Shown here: piece by piece, positions 8,670-17,464 of the stretch | How positions within the stretch are numbered: position 1 is the stretch's first letter | How the letters are laid out: every line of letters starts with the position of its first letter | Assembly: GCA_035546855.1 (NCBI GenBank) | Contig: DASZVY010000029.1 | Span: forward strand, 3,293 to 67,292 | Source: Nitrobacter sp035546855 | Lineage (GTDB): Bacteria; Pseudomonadota; Alphaproteobacteria; Rhizobiales; Xanthobacteraceae | Length of the DNA: 64,000 nucleotides | Direction of reading: 5' to 3' | The notes under the pieces: generated by a model | What the model saw: the letters and a program-made list of their open reading frames with translations, nothing else | Told to the model about the DNA's origin: nothing | Database searches by the model: none | Translations under genes and position numbers: made by a program

Positions 8670-8746
8670 TGGCGATCCCGGGAAGACTCGAACTTCCGAC
8701 CTACGGTTTAGGAAACCGTCGCTCTATCCGGCTGAGCTACGGGACC
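8670..8746 (-). tRNA. tRNA-Arg (anticodon CCT)
   Basis: On the minus strand the gene folds as a full cloverleaf. The acceptor stem is GGTCCCG paired with CGGGATC, the D-arm is in TAGCTCAGCCGGATAGAGC, the anticodon stem is ACGGT/ACCGT with loop TTCCTAA, and the T-arm contains GTTCGAGTC. The loop gives anticodon CCT, reading AGG arginine codons. Discriminator G and the CCA end are encoded (TGG at 8670-8672 on the plus strand). The total length is 77 nucleotides. Confidence 0.95.
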
Positions 8747-9060
8747 GGATGCCACATGCGGCGTATGCAATGGCAAGCTCATACCAGAGCAGCTAGGTTC
8801 TCGCTACCCCTGCGACGTGCCGCAAACCGCCTGAGGATCGATCCGCGTCATTCGGCCGAGGAACGCCTCGAACAAAGCATCCGATGCGACCGGCGCCAGC
8901 GATGCAGATCGGTGGCCGAGCCGCCGTCATTCATCCCGCAGTCATTTTCGCTTCGATAGCAGAGGGAGCCTTCAATGCCCACCGCCGCCCGCGGTGCCTT
9001 GTGACCGTCATCCGGCAACGCTATCTTTCGCATCGGGCGGGTGCACAACAGGAGATGATC
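8747..9060. other. Intergenic region between tRNA-Arg and the YidB-like gene
   Basis: 314 bases without a convincing gene. It must hold the promoter of the minus-strand tRNA and of the plus-strand YidB-like gene. The only clear element is an AGGAG ribosome-binding site just before 9061. I see no repeat or structured RNA here. Confidence 0.5.
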
Positions 9061-9639
9061 ATGGGTTTGCTCGACGTCCTCAACGGCATGCAGAATGGCC
9101 CTCGCGGTCCCAGCGATCCCAATGCGACAAGCAGCGGCGGCGGCATGTCGCCGATAACCATGGCGATCCTCGCGGTGCTGGGCTACAAGGCGTTGAAACA
9201 CTTCACCGGTTCTCAATCGGGCGCGAGCTCTTCGGCGCCGTCCGCTCCCGCGCCCGGCGGCTCCGTGACCGCGGATGCGCCCGGCGGCGCCGGCGGTCTC
9301 GGCGACCTGCTCAAGGGCGGACTTGGCGGCCTGCTCGCGGGCGGTGCCGCGGGCAGCATTCTCAGCGGCGGCCTCGGTGATCTGCTCAATCAGCTTCAGC
9401 AGGGTGGCCACAGCGAAACCGCGAACTCCTGGGTCGGCAATGGTCCGAACAAGCAGATTGCGCCGGGCGATCTCGCCAACGCGCTTGGCGCCGATCAGAT
9501 CAACTCGCTGACGTCGCAGACCGGGCTGTCGCGCGACGAACTGCTGGCAGGACTCAGTCAACACTTGCCCGAGGTGATCAACCATCTGACGCCGGAGGGA
9601 CGCCTGCCGACCGAAAGCGAGCTATCGCGTCTGCTCTAA
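9061..9639 (+). CDS. YidB-like DUF937 family protein
   Basis: A 192-residue protein beginning MGLLDVLNGMQNGPRG, with a Gly-rich middle (repeats of GGLGDLLKGGLGGLLAGG type, residues ~75-110) and a C-terminal helical region (ANSWVGNGPNKQIAPGDLANALG, given in parts: SWVGNGPNK, LANALG; then LAGLSQHLPEVINHLTPEG). This is the layout of YidB/DUF937 proteins, which are widespread and of unclear function. ATG 9061 has an AGGAG site at an ideal distance; the frame is open further upstream but without support. The next gene encodes a small GlsB/YeaQ-type membrane protein, so a link to envelope stress is plausible but inferred. Confidence 0.85.
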   Translation: MGLLDVLNGMQNGPRGPSDPNATSSGGGMSPITMAILAVLGYKALKHFTGSQSGASSSAPSAPAPGGSVTADAPGGAGGLGDLLKGGLGGLLAGGAAGSILSGGLGDLLNQLQQGGHSETANSWVGNGPNKQIAPGDLANALGADQINSLTSQTGLSRDELLAGLSQHLPEVINHLTPEGRLPTESELSRLL

Positions 9640-9732
9640 CACGCCACGATCCGCTCGCGCGACCGACCCTTCTCCGGTCGCGCGCGGGATGCTTCATTCA
9701 ACATCGCAGCTATTTTGAAGAGGGTATTCGTC

Positions 9733-10011
9733 ATGAGCGGCATTCTCTGGATCATCATCGTCGGCTTCGTTGCGGGAATCATCGCGCGAATCCTGTCGCC
9801 GGGACCGAACAATCCGAGCGGCTTCATCCTCACCACGATCCTCGGCATCGCCGGCGCATTTCTCGCGACCTGGGTCGGTCAAGCGATTGGTCACTACGGT
9901 CCCAATCAGGGCGCGGGCTTCATCACGGCGACGATCGGCGCATTGGTCGTGCTGTTCATCTGGAATCGGCTGGTCGCGGCTCGCGTGATTCCGGACATCG
10001 GATCCAAATGA
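9733..10011 (+). CDS. GlsB/YeaQ/YmgE-family small membrane protein
   Basis: A 92-residue protein with three hydrophobic helices: IIVGFVAGIIARIL (residues ~6-20), TTILGIAGAFLATWVGQAIG (~32-51) and a C-terminal segment around IGALVVLFIWNRLV (~70-84). The pattern GFVAGIIAR...GPNNPSGF...TTILGIAGAFLATWVG is the transglycosylase-associated/GlsB family, small inner-membrane proteins often induced by stress. The start ATG 9733 is preceded by AGAGGG. It lies 93 bases after the YidB-like gene, in the same direction. Confidence 0.88.
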   Translation: MSGILWIIIVGFVAGIIARILSPGPNNPSGFILTTILGIAGAFLATWVGQAIGHYGPNQGAGFITATIGALVVLFIWNRLVAARVIPDIGSK

Positions 10012-10020
10012 CCGGAACGC

Positions 10021-10047
10021 CCGGAGGGGCAGGTGATGCCTCTCCGG
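10021..10047. terminator. Hairpin between convergent genes, likely transcription end
   Basis: CCGGAGGGGCA and TGCCTCTCCGG pair with one wobble-type mismatch around a five-base loop, right after the GlsB-type gene and just before the end of the convergent SDR gene. There is no U-tract on either side, so it may protect 3' ends rather than terminate by itself. Confidence 0.5.
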
Positions 10048-10054
10048 AAATCCT

Positions 10055-10834
10055 TCAGCCGAGGTGCATTCCTGCATCCATGCGGACGACTTCGCCGGTC
10101 ATGTGGCCCGACGGCGGCGAGGCGAGGAAGCACACGAGCTGCGCAATGTCATCCGCCGTTGAGGCCCGCCTGAGCGCGACCTTCGCGATCACGCTGTCAC
10201 GGACCTTCGCCGCGGCTTCCGCGCCTCGCCCCTTGGTGAACCAGGGCGTATCGATATAGCCCGGACACACCGTATTGACGCGGATCAGCGGCGCCAGCGC
10301 GCGCGCCAGCGACAGCGTCATGGTGTTCAGCGCGCCCTTGCTCGCAGCGTAGGCGATTGACGAGCCGCCGCCGCTGATCCCCGCGATGGATGACGTATTG
10401 ACCACCGCGGATGCACGTCCGGACGCCTTCGCGCCGGCCTCAAGCAGCGAGCGCGCCGCCCGCACCATCTGATAGGGACCGATGGTGTTGACCGCATAGA
10501 TTCGCTGAAAATCCTCCGCCGACAGGCCGTCGAGATCGCCGTGCGGCACATGCTTGGTGGTGCCGGCATTGTTGATCAGCGCATCGAGCCGGCCCCACGG
10601 CGCGGCGGCGGCGACGATCGCCCTGCAATCCTCGTCGCGCGCAACGTCACCCTGAACCACGACGATGTCGCCGCCGGCTTTGCGGCAGAGATCGGCGGTT
10701 TCCTCCGCCTCTTTCTTGCTGGACGCGTAGTTGATGACAATGCGCGCCCCGTCCTTCGCGAGGATCGCGGCCGTTGCAGCTCCGAGGCCCGATGCCGATC
10801 CCGTCACAATCACGCACATACCGTCCCTGGACAT
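10055..10834 (-). CDS. SDR-family oxidoreductase (FabG-like)
   Basis: A 259-residue short-chain dehydrogenase. TGSASGLG at residues 11-18 binds NAD(P), NNAG lies at ~88-91, the catalytic Ser is in NTSSIAG (~145), and YAASK (~160) supplies the Tyr and Lys. VRMDAGMHLG forms the expected C-terminus. It reduces or oxidises a keto/hydroxy group; in this setting, next to acyl-CoA dehydrogenases and hydratases, a 3-hydroxyacyl-CoA dehydrogenase role is a reasonable inference. It is divergent from the acyl-CoA dehydrogenase pair with about 276 bases between starts. Confidence 0.87.
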   Translation of the reverse strand: MSRDGMCVIVTGSASGLGAATAAILAKDGARIVINYASSKKEAEETADLCRKAGGDIVVVQGDVARDEDCRAIVAAAAPWGRLDALINNAGTTKHVPHGDLDGLSAEDFQRIYAVNTIGPYQMVRAARSLLEAGAKASGRASAVVNTSSIAGISGGGSSIAYAASKGALNTMTLSLARALAPLIRVNTVCPGYIDTPWFTKGRGAEAAAKVRDSVIAKVALRRASTADDIAQLVCFLASPPSGHMTGEVVRMDAGMHLG

Positions 10835-11110
10835 CTGTCTTTCCTTTGTTCTTGACCGTTTGGCCTCGCCGGAGAACCGCTTAGCATATCGAAGGGCTGT
10901 CAGGCATCAGGTTGGCGAAAGTCCGCTAAGCGGAATAAATTATCCCGTCCGTTGCGGCAATCGGAGCCGCATGAGCCGTCCGCAGGCGGCCCTGCGGACA
11001 TCGCCGCTTGTCATGGCCACGGCTTTTCCCCATCATGGCGGCAACAAATAGCGATGCCGTATCCGGCGATTGCCCCGGATGCGGCGCATGGTCCTGAAGT
11101 GAGGAGCGCC

Positions 11111-12178
11111 GTGGCGGAGAGTGATAACATCGTTGCCGAAACCGCGGAGAAAATCTTCGCCGATCTTGCCGACGCCCAAACCATCAACCGCGACAAGCAG
11201 GGCAACTGGAAAGCGCCGCTGTGGACTGCGCTCACCGAAGCCGGTCTGCCGCTGTCGTGGGTGCCGGAGGATTGCAACGGCTCCGGCGCGAGTCTCGCCG
11301 ACGGCTTCAGCGTTCTGAGTTCGGCGGGGCGCTTCGCCGTCGCGGTGCCGCTCGCCGAAACCATGCTGGCGGGATGGCTGCTGGCGCAAGCCAAGATCCC
11401 TTCACCCGAAGGCCCGATGACCGTGGCTCCGGCCGGACCGCGCGACAGCATCAAGCTCACCGCCGACGGCACGCTGACGGGTCGCGCGCGCGGCATTCCC
11501 TTCGCCAGGGAGGCCGCTCACCTCGCGGTGCTGGCCACCGGCGGCAACGGGGCCGTCTCCATCGCATTGGTCGACGCGACGTCCTGCCGGATCGAGACCG
11601 GCCTCAATCTCGGCAGTGATAGCAGCAACACGGTGACGTTCGAGAATGTGAAGCCCGTCGCGCTCAAGCCGGCGCCGCAGGGGATCGACCAAACCGCGCT
11701 GCTGCTGATGGGTTGCGTGGCACGAAGCCTGCAGATCGCCGGCGCGCTGGAATCGATGCTCGATATTTCCGTCCGCTATTCCAACGAGCGCGTCGCTTTC
11801 GAGAAGAAGATTTCGAAATTCCAGGCCGTCCAGCACAACCTCGCGAAGCTCGCGGGCGAAACCGCGGCGGCGATGGCGGCTGCGACGTCGGCGGCGGATA
11901 CCATCGTCAACGCCGCTGCGTTCGACGATGCGGTGTTCCTCGAAGCGGCATCCGCCAAAATCCGCTGCGCGGAGGCCGCCGAGAAAGGCGCAGCCATCGC
12001 GCACCAGGTACATGGCGCAATCGGCTTCACCATCGAGCACATCCTGCATCGCTACACCTTGCGGGCGCTCGCCTGGCGCGACGATTTCGGCAACGAAAGC
12101 CATTGGGCGGTCGAGCTCGGCAAGATGGTCGCCGCGCGCGGGGCCGATGAATTGTGGCCGCTGGTCGCATCCCGCTAG
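11111..12178 (+). CDS. Acyl-CoA dehydrogenase, probable small/partner subunit
   Basis: A 355-residue member of the acyl-CoA dehydrogenase family. The N-terminal helical domain includes PLWTALTEAGLPLSWVPEDCNGSG (in parts: LTEAGLPLSW, PEDCNGSG), and the C-terminal domain has SNERVAFEKKISKFQAVQH (~235) and a GAIGFTIEHILHRYT motif near the end. GTG 11111 is chosen because GAGGAG lies four bases upstream; the frame is open earlier (an ATG at 11054) but the added residues look non-coding. The middle domain is shortened and poorly conserved compared with the next gene. The pair, 28 bases apart, looks like a heteromeric dehydrogenase of the PimC/PimD or ChsE type. Confidence 0.82.
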   Translation: MAESDNIVAETAEKIFADLADAQTINRDKQGNWKAPLWTALTEAGLPLSWVPEDCNGSGASLADGFSVLSSAGRFAVAVPLAETMLAGWLLAQAKIPSPEGPMTVAPAGPRDSIKLTADGTLTGRARGIPFAREAAHLAVLATGGNGAVSIALVDATSCRIETGLNLGSDSSNTVTFENVKPVALKPAPQGIDQTALLLMGCVARSLQIAGALESMLDISVRYSNERVAFEKKISKFQAVQHNLAKLAGETAAAMAAATSAADTIVNAAAFDDAVFLEAASAKIRCAEAAEKGAAIAHQVHGAIGFTIEHILHRYTLRALAWRDDFGNESHWAVELGKMVAARGADELWPLVASR

Positions 12179-12206
12179 AAGCAAGACGTTCAAGAGGAAG
12201 CGAGCC

Positions 12207-13367
12207 ATGACCGCAGCCCTTCGTTTCGACCCGATCCGTCTGCCGCCCGAATGCGTCAAGCTGCGCGAGGAAGTGCGCGCGTTTCTCGCCGAGGAGATCG
12301 CGGCCGGCACTTTCGATCCGCACCGGCCCAAGCGCGAAGATGCCGACGCGCGGGAATTCAGCCGTCGTGTCGGCGCCAAGGGCTGGCTCGGCATGACCTG
12401 GCCGAAGAAATATGGCGGCCAGGAACGCACCTTCCTCGAACGCTATGTAGTGACCGAGGAAATGCGCGTCGCCAACGCGCCGACCCGCCGCTTCTTCGTG
12501 GCCGATCGCCAGAGCGGGCCAGTGCTTTTGAAATACGCACCCGAGCACATCAAGATGGATATTCTCCCGCGCATCTGCCGCGGCGAGATCTGCTTCGCCA
12601 TCGGGATGAGCGAACCGAACTCCGGCTCCGACCTGTTCGCCGCCAAAACCCGCGCCACCAAGACCGACGGCGGCTGGCTCATCAACGGCACCAAGATCTG
12701 GACCTCGTCGGCGCACATCGCCGATTACATGATCGCGATCTTCCGCACTTCGCCGCCGACCAAGGAAAACCGCAGGCATGGCCTGACCCAGTTCCTGGTC
12801 AAGATGAAGCAGCCCGGCATCCAAGTGAACCCGATCGGCCAGATCACCGGCCAGTTCGAATTCAACGAAGTCGTGTTCACCGATCATTTCATTCCCGACG
12901 ATCACGTGCTCGGCGAGATCGACGGCGCCTGGAAGCAAGCGACCTCCGAACTCGCCTACGAGCGCAGCGGCCCGGAGCGCTTTCTCGAGACCTATTACGT
13001 GCTCACCGAGCTGGTCCGCGCCATCGGCAACACCCCCGACACGCGCGCCGCGGAGGGTATCGGCCGGCTGGTGGCGCAACTGCACACCATGCGCCGGATG
13101 TCGGTGTCGGTCGCGGGCATGCTCCAGGCTGGCAAGGAGCCGGTGGTGGAAGCCGCCATCGTCAAGGACATCGGCACCATCTGGGAACAGGCGCTGCCGC
13201 ATCGTGTCCGCGATCTCGCCGCGTTTGTCGATGCCGATGTGTCGAACCACGAGACGCTCGACCAGCAGCTCGACTTCGCCACCAAGACCGCGCCGAAGCT
13301 GACCATTCAGGGCGGCACCACCGAAGTCCTGCGCGGCATCATCGCGCGCGGGCTGGGCCTCCGCTAA
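12207..13367 (+). CDS. Acyl-CoA dehydrogenase, probable large/catalytic subunit
   Basis: A 386-residue acyl-CoA dehydrogenase. GWLGMTWPKKYGGQERTF (residues ~48-65), CFAIGMSEPNSGSDL (~130), NGTKIWTSSAHIADY (~160) and the C-terminal QGGTTEVLRGIIARGLGL are family hallmarks for FAD and CoA-thioester binding. It catalyses alpha,beta-dehydrogenation of an acyl-CoA. ATG 12207 is preceded by AGAGGA. It follows the shorter dehydrogenase closely and precedes an enoyl-CoA hydratase by 179 bases, so the three genes can carry out successive beta-oxidation steps. Large-subunit homologues act in pimeloyl-CoA and steroid side-chain degradation; the actual acyl chain is unknown. Confidence 0.9.
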   Translation: MTAALRFDPIRLPPECVKLREEVRAFLAEEIAAGTFDPHRPKREDADAREFSRRVGAKGWLGMTWPKKYGGQERTFLERYVVTEEMRVANAPTRRFFVADRQSGPVLLKYAPEHIKMDILPRICRGEICFAIGMSEPNSGSDLFAAKTRATKTDGGWLINGTKIWTSSAHIADYMIAIFRTSPPTKENRRHGLTQFLVKMKQPGIQVNPIGQITGQFEFNEVVFTDHFIPDDHVLGEIDGAWKQATSELAYERSGPERFLETYYVLTELVRAIGNTPDTRAAEGIGRLVAQLHTMRRMSVSVAGMLQAGKEPVVEAAIVKDIGTIWEQALPHRVRDLAAFVDADVSNHETLDQQLDFATKTAPKLTIQGGTTEVLRGIIARGLGLR

Positions 13368-13387
13368 ACGCGACCACGTTCTCTCTG

Positions 13388-13500
13388 ATCTCTCCCGCGG
13401 GAGAGGTCGGTATTCGAGCGAAGCGGGAATATCGGGCGAGGGGTTGCAGTCGATCGCTAGACCGTATCCCTCGTCCCAACCCTCTCCCCGTGGGAGTTCG
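13388..13500. repeat. Palindromic intergenic repeat
   Basis: Begins with the perfect palindrome CTCTCCCGCGGGAGAG (13390-13405) and ends with AACCCTCTCCCCGTGGGAG; the two ends are partly complementary and enclose a Arg/Gly-codon-like GAGCGAAGCGGG core. It separates two codirectional genes of the acyl-CoA operon. Related cores (GAGCGAAGCG) recur in the repeats at 49449 and 57084. Confidence 0.65.
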
Positions 13501-13546
13501 CCCTCGCTGTGAAGCAACGCATACCTCATTCATCGGAGACAAGCTT

Positions 13547-14365
13547 ATGAGCACATTCACGGACATCGGCGTCGAGAAAAAGGACAACGTCGGCCTGATC
13601 GAGATTCGCCGCCCGCCGCTGAACTTCTTCGACATCTCGCTGATCAACCAGATCGCCGACGCCCTCGACGACTTTGATCGCGACATCGAAATCCGCGCCT
13701 CGGTTCTGGCGGCGCAGGGCAAGGCCTTCTGTGCCGGCGCCAACTTCAACGATCCGGCCCGGCAGGCGCAGGAAGCGCGCGAAACCGACAAAGCGAAGAC
13801 AGGCGATCCGGCCGACAGCCTCGGCCCGATCAACCATCTCTACATCCAGGCCGTCCGCATCTTCCGCAACAAGAAGCCGATCGTTGCCGCTGTTCAGGGC
13901 GCCGCGATCGGCGGCGGCCTGGGCCTCGCCGTCTCGGCGGATTTCCGCGTGACCTGCCCGGAAGCCCGCTTCGCCGCCAATTTCACCAAGCTCGGCTTCC
14001 ATCCCGGCTTCGGGTTGACGGTGACCCTTCCCGAATTGATCGGCAAGAACAACGCCGAGCTGATGTTTTACACCAGCCGCCGCGTCACCGGCGAAGACGC
14101 GTACCGGATGGGCCTCGCCAACGTGCTGGTGCCGCAGGCCCAGGTTCGCGAGGCCGCGCTGAAGCTCGCCGGCGAAATCGCGGAATGCTCGCCGCTCGGC
14201 CTGGTCTCGACCCGCGCCACCATGCGCGCCGGCCTCGCCGACCGCGTGATGGCCGCGACCAACCACGAACTCGCCGAGCAGACGAGGCTGCGTGCCACCG
14301 AGGACTTCAAGGAAGGCGTGAAAGCGACCGAGGAGCGTCGCGTCGCCAACTTCAAAGGGCGGTAA
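13547..14365 (+). CDS. Enoyl-CoA hydratase/isomerase family protein
   Basis: A 272-residue crotonase-fold protein. The oxyanion-hole segments are KAFCAGANFND (residues ~60-70) and AVQGAAIGGGLGLAVSADFR (in parts: QGAAIGGG, LAVSADFR, ~118-137); LGFHPGFGLT (~151) lines the active site. It hydrates or isomerises a 2-enoyl-CoA. ATG 13547 follows GGAG nine bases upstream. It continues the acyl-CoA dehydrogenase operon and converges on the acyl-CoA synthetase gene. Confidence 0.9.
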   Translation: MSTFTDIGVEKKDNVGLIEIRRPPLNFFDISLINQIADALDDFDRDIEIRASVLAAQGKAFCAGANFNDPARQAQEARETDKAKTGDPADSLGPINHLYIQAVRIFRNKKPIVAAVQGAAIGGGLGLAVSADFRVTCPEARFAANFTKLGFHPGFGLTVTLPELIGKNNAELMFYTSRRVTGEDAYRMGLANVLVPQAQVREAALKLAGEIAECSPLGLVSTRATMRAGLADRVMAATNHELAEQTRLRATEDFKEGVKATEERRVANFKGR

Positions 14366-14384
14366 GCGCCCTGTTACCTCGCCC

Positions 14385-14411
14385 CGTCATGGCCGGATTG
14401 TTCCGGCCATC
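14385..14411. repeat. Short palindrome (ATGGCCGGA type) between convergent genes
   Basis: ATGGCCGGA and TCCGGCCAT pair perfectly around the loop TTGT, preceded by CGTC. A longer, nearly identical element occurs at 39185-39219, also between convergent genes, so this is a dispersed repeat that probably serves as a transcript end. Confidence 0.65.
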
Positions 14412-14494
14412 CACTTTTTGCAGTGAAGCTGGAAAGACCGGATGTCCGGCATATAAAGCTGGACATGACGCTGCGCAGCGTTGTCGCTCCAGCG

Positions 14495-16630
14495 CTACCG
14501 CCGCCCGGGCACCACCAGCGCATCGACGACCGTGACCCCTTCCCCTTCGGGATGAACGAGCACGGGATTGATCTCGATCTCCGAAATATCCGCGCTGTTT
14601 TGCGCCGCCAGTCGCGACACCTGCGCGATCAATTTCGACAAGGCCGCCACGTCGGGCTTTGCCGTCCCTCGGAAGCCGTTCAGCAGCGGCGCGGCCTTGA
14701 GCTCGCCGAGCATCGCCCGCGCTTCCTGCGGGCTTACCGGCGCCGGCCGATAGATCACGTCCTTGAACAATTCGGTGGTGATGCCGCCGAGGCCGACCAT
14801 GATCATCGGCCCGAACGTCGCATCGCGCATGGTGCCGACGATGATCTCGACACCCTTCTTCGCCATTGGTCCGACGAGGACACCCTGGATGGCCGCGTTC
14901 GGCCGGTGACGGCGCGCATTCTCCAGCAAGGCCCCATAGGCCGCGACCGCCTCCGCCGTCGTCGCGATATTAACGCGGACGCCACCGACCTCGCTCTTGT
15001 GCGGGATATCCCGCGACTGGATCTTCATCACCAGCGGGAAGCCGGCGCGAGCGATGGCCGCCTCGAGCGCGGCCTTATCGGTCACGAGCGTTTCGTCCGG
15101 CATTACGACGCCTGCAGCGCGCAACAACGCCTTGCTGTCGTATTCCGAGAGCGGCGATGATGTCAGATGCTTCGCAATATCGAACGCGGCGGGGACTTCG
15201 TCGGCTACCGCGACCGCAGGCCGGAACTTCGCGTAGGCCGCAGCTTGCCTGAGCGCGACGCTCGCATGCGTCAATCCCGACAACACCACGGCACCTGACT
15301 TCGCAAGCTCCGCGCGCGCGAAGGCGGAGGGCAGCGTATACGAATAGAACACCAGCGGCTTCCTCTGCGCATCGATCACGGGCTTCAGCTCGGCCTGCTT
15401 GAACGGCATCCGCGTCTCGCTCGACAGCGACAGCACCACCAGGACGGCGTCGACCTCGTCGGAGTCGCTCAAGAGATCGATACTGGTCTGCAGACCGCCG
15501 CTGAACACGCCTTGGGCGGTGACGTCGATGGGATTGCGCGCCGCGCCGTAGGACGGCAGCAGCTTGCGGATCCGCTGCTGGATCGATTCGGATAGTTCCG
15601 GCACCTGCATGCCCTGCGCCGAAACGGCATCGGCCCCCCAGATGCCGGCGCCGCCGGAGACAGTGACCACCGCCACCCGATCACCCTTGGGTAGAGGGCC
15701 TGTGGTCAACACGGCGGCAATGGCGACCGCTTCATCCAGGTCGTTGGAGACGATGAAGCCGTATTTGGCGAAGACCGCATCATAGGCAGCCGACCAGCCG
15801 GCCATGCTCGCGGTGTGCGACGCCGCCGCGCGTTCGCCCGCGCCGGAGCGGCCGACCTTGGTGACGATCACGGGTTTGCCGACCTCGGCCGCCCGTTTCG
15901 CGGCCACGAGAAACTTGTCGACGTCGCGAATACCTTCGATGAACAGCAGGATCGCGTCGGTCGAGGCATCCTGCACCATGTAGTCGAGAAACTCCCCGGC
16001 ACCGAGATCAGCCTCATTGCCGGCACTGACGCAATAGCTGATCGCGATCCCCAGCGCCTTGGCGCGGTGCTTGATGGCAAAGCCGATGCCGCCGCTCTGC
16101 GCGACGATGGCGATGCGCCGCCTGGTTGCGACCAGATCGTGTGCGCCGGGCTTCACATCCACGGTCGGACTGAAGGTCGCGGCGACATGCTGGACCTCGC
16201 TGTAAAACCCTTCGGCATTGGGGCCGGAAATCCGCATGCCGGTTCGTTTCGCCAGCGCAACGATCGCGTCCTGCATCGCGGAGCTGTCGCCGCCCTCCTC
16301 CGCGAATCCGGACGAGATGATGATGACGTTCTTGACGCCGGCCGTAGCGCACTCCTCCAACGCACCGAGAACGGCTTTCGCGGGAATGACAACGATGGCA
16401 AGGTCGATCGGCTGCCCGATGGACGCGATCGACGGATAGCAGGCCAACCCGTCGATATCGCCGTAGTTGGGATTGATCGGGTAGATATGGCCCGGATAGC
16501 CGTTCTTCCGCAGCATCGACAGCAGCCGCCCGGGAATCTTCTCGAGATCGCGCGACGCCCCGATGATGGCAATGCTCGACGGCGCAAAGAACGAATCAAG
16601 CGGATGCTTCCGATCGGTCGTCGCGGACAT
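14495..16630 (-). CDS. Acetate--CoA ligase family protein (ADP-forming acyl-CoA synthetase)
   Basis: A 711-residue fused synthetase. Residues ~10-140 are a CoA-binding Rossmann domain (SIAIIGASRDLEKIPG), ~150-300 the succinyl-CoA ligase-like domain with SHTASMAG holding the presumed phospho-His (~265), ~300-460 a further ligase domain, and ~480-700 an ATP-grasp domain (FPLVMKIQSRDIPHKSEVGG, given in parts: PLVMKIQSRDIPHKSE). It converts an acid, CoA and ATP to acyl-CoA, ADP and phosphate, or the reverse. It ends an operon after an enoyl-CoA hydratase and a VOC protein (57 bases from the latter), suggesting it activates the acid feeding this pathway. The acid is unknown. Confidence 0.9.
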   Translation of the reverse strand: MSATTDRKHPLDSFFAPSSIAIIGASRDLEKIPGRLLSMLRKNGYPGHIYPINPNYGDIDGLACYPSIASIGQPIDLAIVVIPAKAVLGALEECATAGVKNVIIISSGFAEEGGDSSAMQDAIVALAKRTGMRISGPNAEGFYSEVQHVAATFSPTVDVKPGAHDLVATRRRIAIVAQSGGIGFAIKHRAKALGIAISYCVSAGNEADLGAGEFLDYMVQDASTDAILLFIEGIRDVDKFLVAAKRAAEVGKPVIVTKVGRSGAGERAAASHTASMAGWSAAYDAVFAKYGFIVSNDLDEAVAIAAVLTTGPLPKGDRVAVVTVSGGAGIWGADAVSAQGMQVPELSESIQQRIRKLLPSYGAARNPIDVTAQGVFSGGLQTSIDLLSDSDEVDAVLVVLSLSSETRMPFKQAELKPVIDAQRKPLVFYSYTLPSAFARAELAKSGAVVLSGLTHASVALRQAAAYAKFRPAVAVADEVPAAFDIAKHLTSSPLSEYDSKALLRAAGVVMPDETLVTDKAALEAAIARAGFPLVMKIQSRDIPHKSEVGGVRVNIATTAEAVAAYGALLENARRHRPNAAIQGVLVGPMAKKGVEIIVGTMRDATFGPMIMVGLGGITTELFKDVIYRPAPVSPQEARAMLGELKAAPLLNGFRGTAKPDVAALSKLIAQVSRLAAQNSADISEIEINPVLVHPEGEGVTVVDALVVPGRR

Positions 16631-16687
16631 TCACGAATCCTTGGTCTGTCTCTTCAAGGGAATTTCTGGCGATAGGATGAGGACCGC

Positions 16688-17461
16688 TTACGCGACGAGG
16701 CGGAAGCTGACGCCGCCAAGAATGAACGAATCGTCCGACACGGCAAGCCCTTTAGCTCTGGCAGTTTCGCACACCTGAGCAACGCTGCCGACCCTGAAGG
16801 TCAGCCCGCTCATGAGATCGCTGGCACCCTTGCCGAAGCGGAGGACTGCGTTGACGAGTTTCAATTCCGGATTGCCGTTCACGTCCTTGCTCACAGGAAT
16901 CCCCAGGATCGCGCCCCAGTGCGCTGCGAGTGCATCCGGCGCGGGACTTTCCATCTCAATCCCGATCAGCGCCTTGGTGACGTCCTTGCGGATCGCCTTT
17001 TGCCAGTCGGGCCCAGCCGGCGGATAGGGTCCGAGGATGTTGTCGCTGCCTTCAGTATGATTGAACTCGATGAACGCGGCGCGGCAGTCACGCGGATGCA
17101 ACTGCACGCCGTGATACGGCGGATGGTCGATGACGTTGGCCGTGCGAACACCCATCGCCGCGGCATGACGGCCGCGCGCATCGGGATCGGCGCAGGAGAA
17201 GATCGCCATGTAGCCGCCGCGCCCGCCGGTCTTGTCGAGGAATCGGCCGGCCGCCGTGTCCGGTCGCGTCGGCGCGACGACCTCCAGCAGGACGGTATCC
17301 ACCGGCAGCAACGCATTTTCGAGACCGTATTTGGCGACGTTACCGTCGCGATAGCAGACGTCGAGACCCATGATCGCCGCGATGTCGGCGATCGTGGGCG
17401 TGAGCGCCGGCGCAACGAGGCAGACCTGCCGCAACCGCAGATCGTCGATGGCATCGGCCAT
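16688..17461 (-). CDS. VOC-fold (glyoxalase/dioxygenase superfamily) protein
   Basis: A 257-residue protein with two beta-alpha-beta halves of the vicinal oxygen chelate type: residues ~10-135 (RLRQVCLVAP, then DTVLLEVVAP) and ~150-255 (GIEMESPAPDALAAHW, then LTFRVGSV). VLLEVVAP with a Glu and FIEFNH with Glu/His could bind metal. Family members include glyoxalases, methylmalonyl-CoA epimerases and extradiol dioxygenases; none can be singled out. It starts three bases after the hydratase stop and is thus cotranscribed with the hydratase and acyl-CoA synthetase, so an epimerase- or lyase-like step on a CoA-ester pathway is possible. Confidence 0.75.
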   Translation of the reverse strand: MADAIDDLRLRQVCLVAPALTPTIADIAAIMGLDVCYRDGNVAKYGLENALLPVDTVLLEVVAPTRPDTAAGRFLDKTGGRGGYMAIFSCADPDARGRHAAAMGVRTANVIDHPPYHGVQLHPRDCRAAFIEFNHTEGSDNILGPYPPAGPDWQKAIRKDVTKALIGIEMESPAPDALAAHWGAILGIPVSKDVNGNPELKLVNAVLRFGKGASDLMSGLTFRVGSVAQVCETARAKGLAVSDDSFILGGVSFRLVA

Positions 17462-17464
17462 CTT

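Noticed and set aside
8670..8746. tRNA-Arg(CCT) as an integration site for a genomic island carrying the ABC operon
   Set aside because: No integrase gene, no visible repeat of the tRNA 3' end at the other side of the operon, and base composition does not change noticeably.
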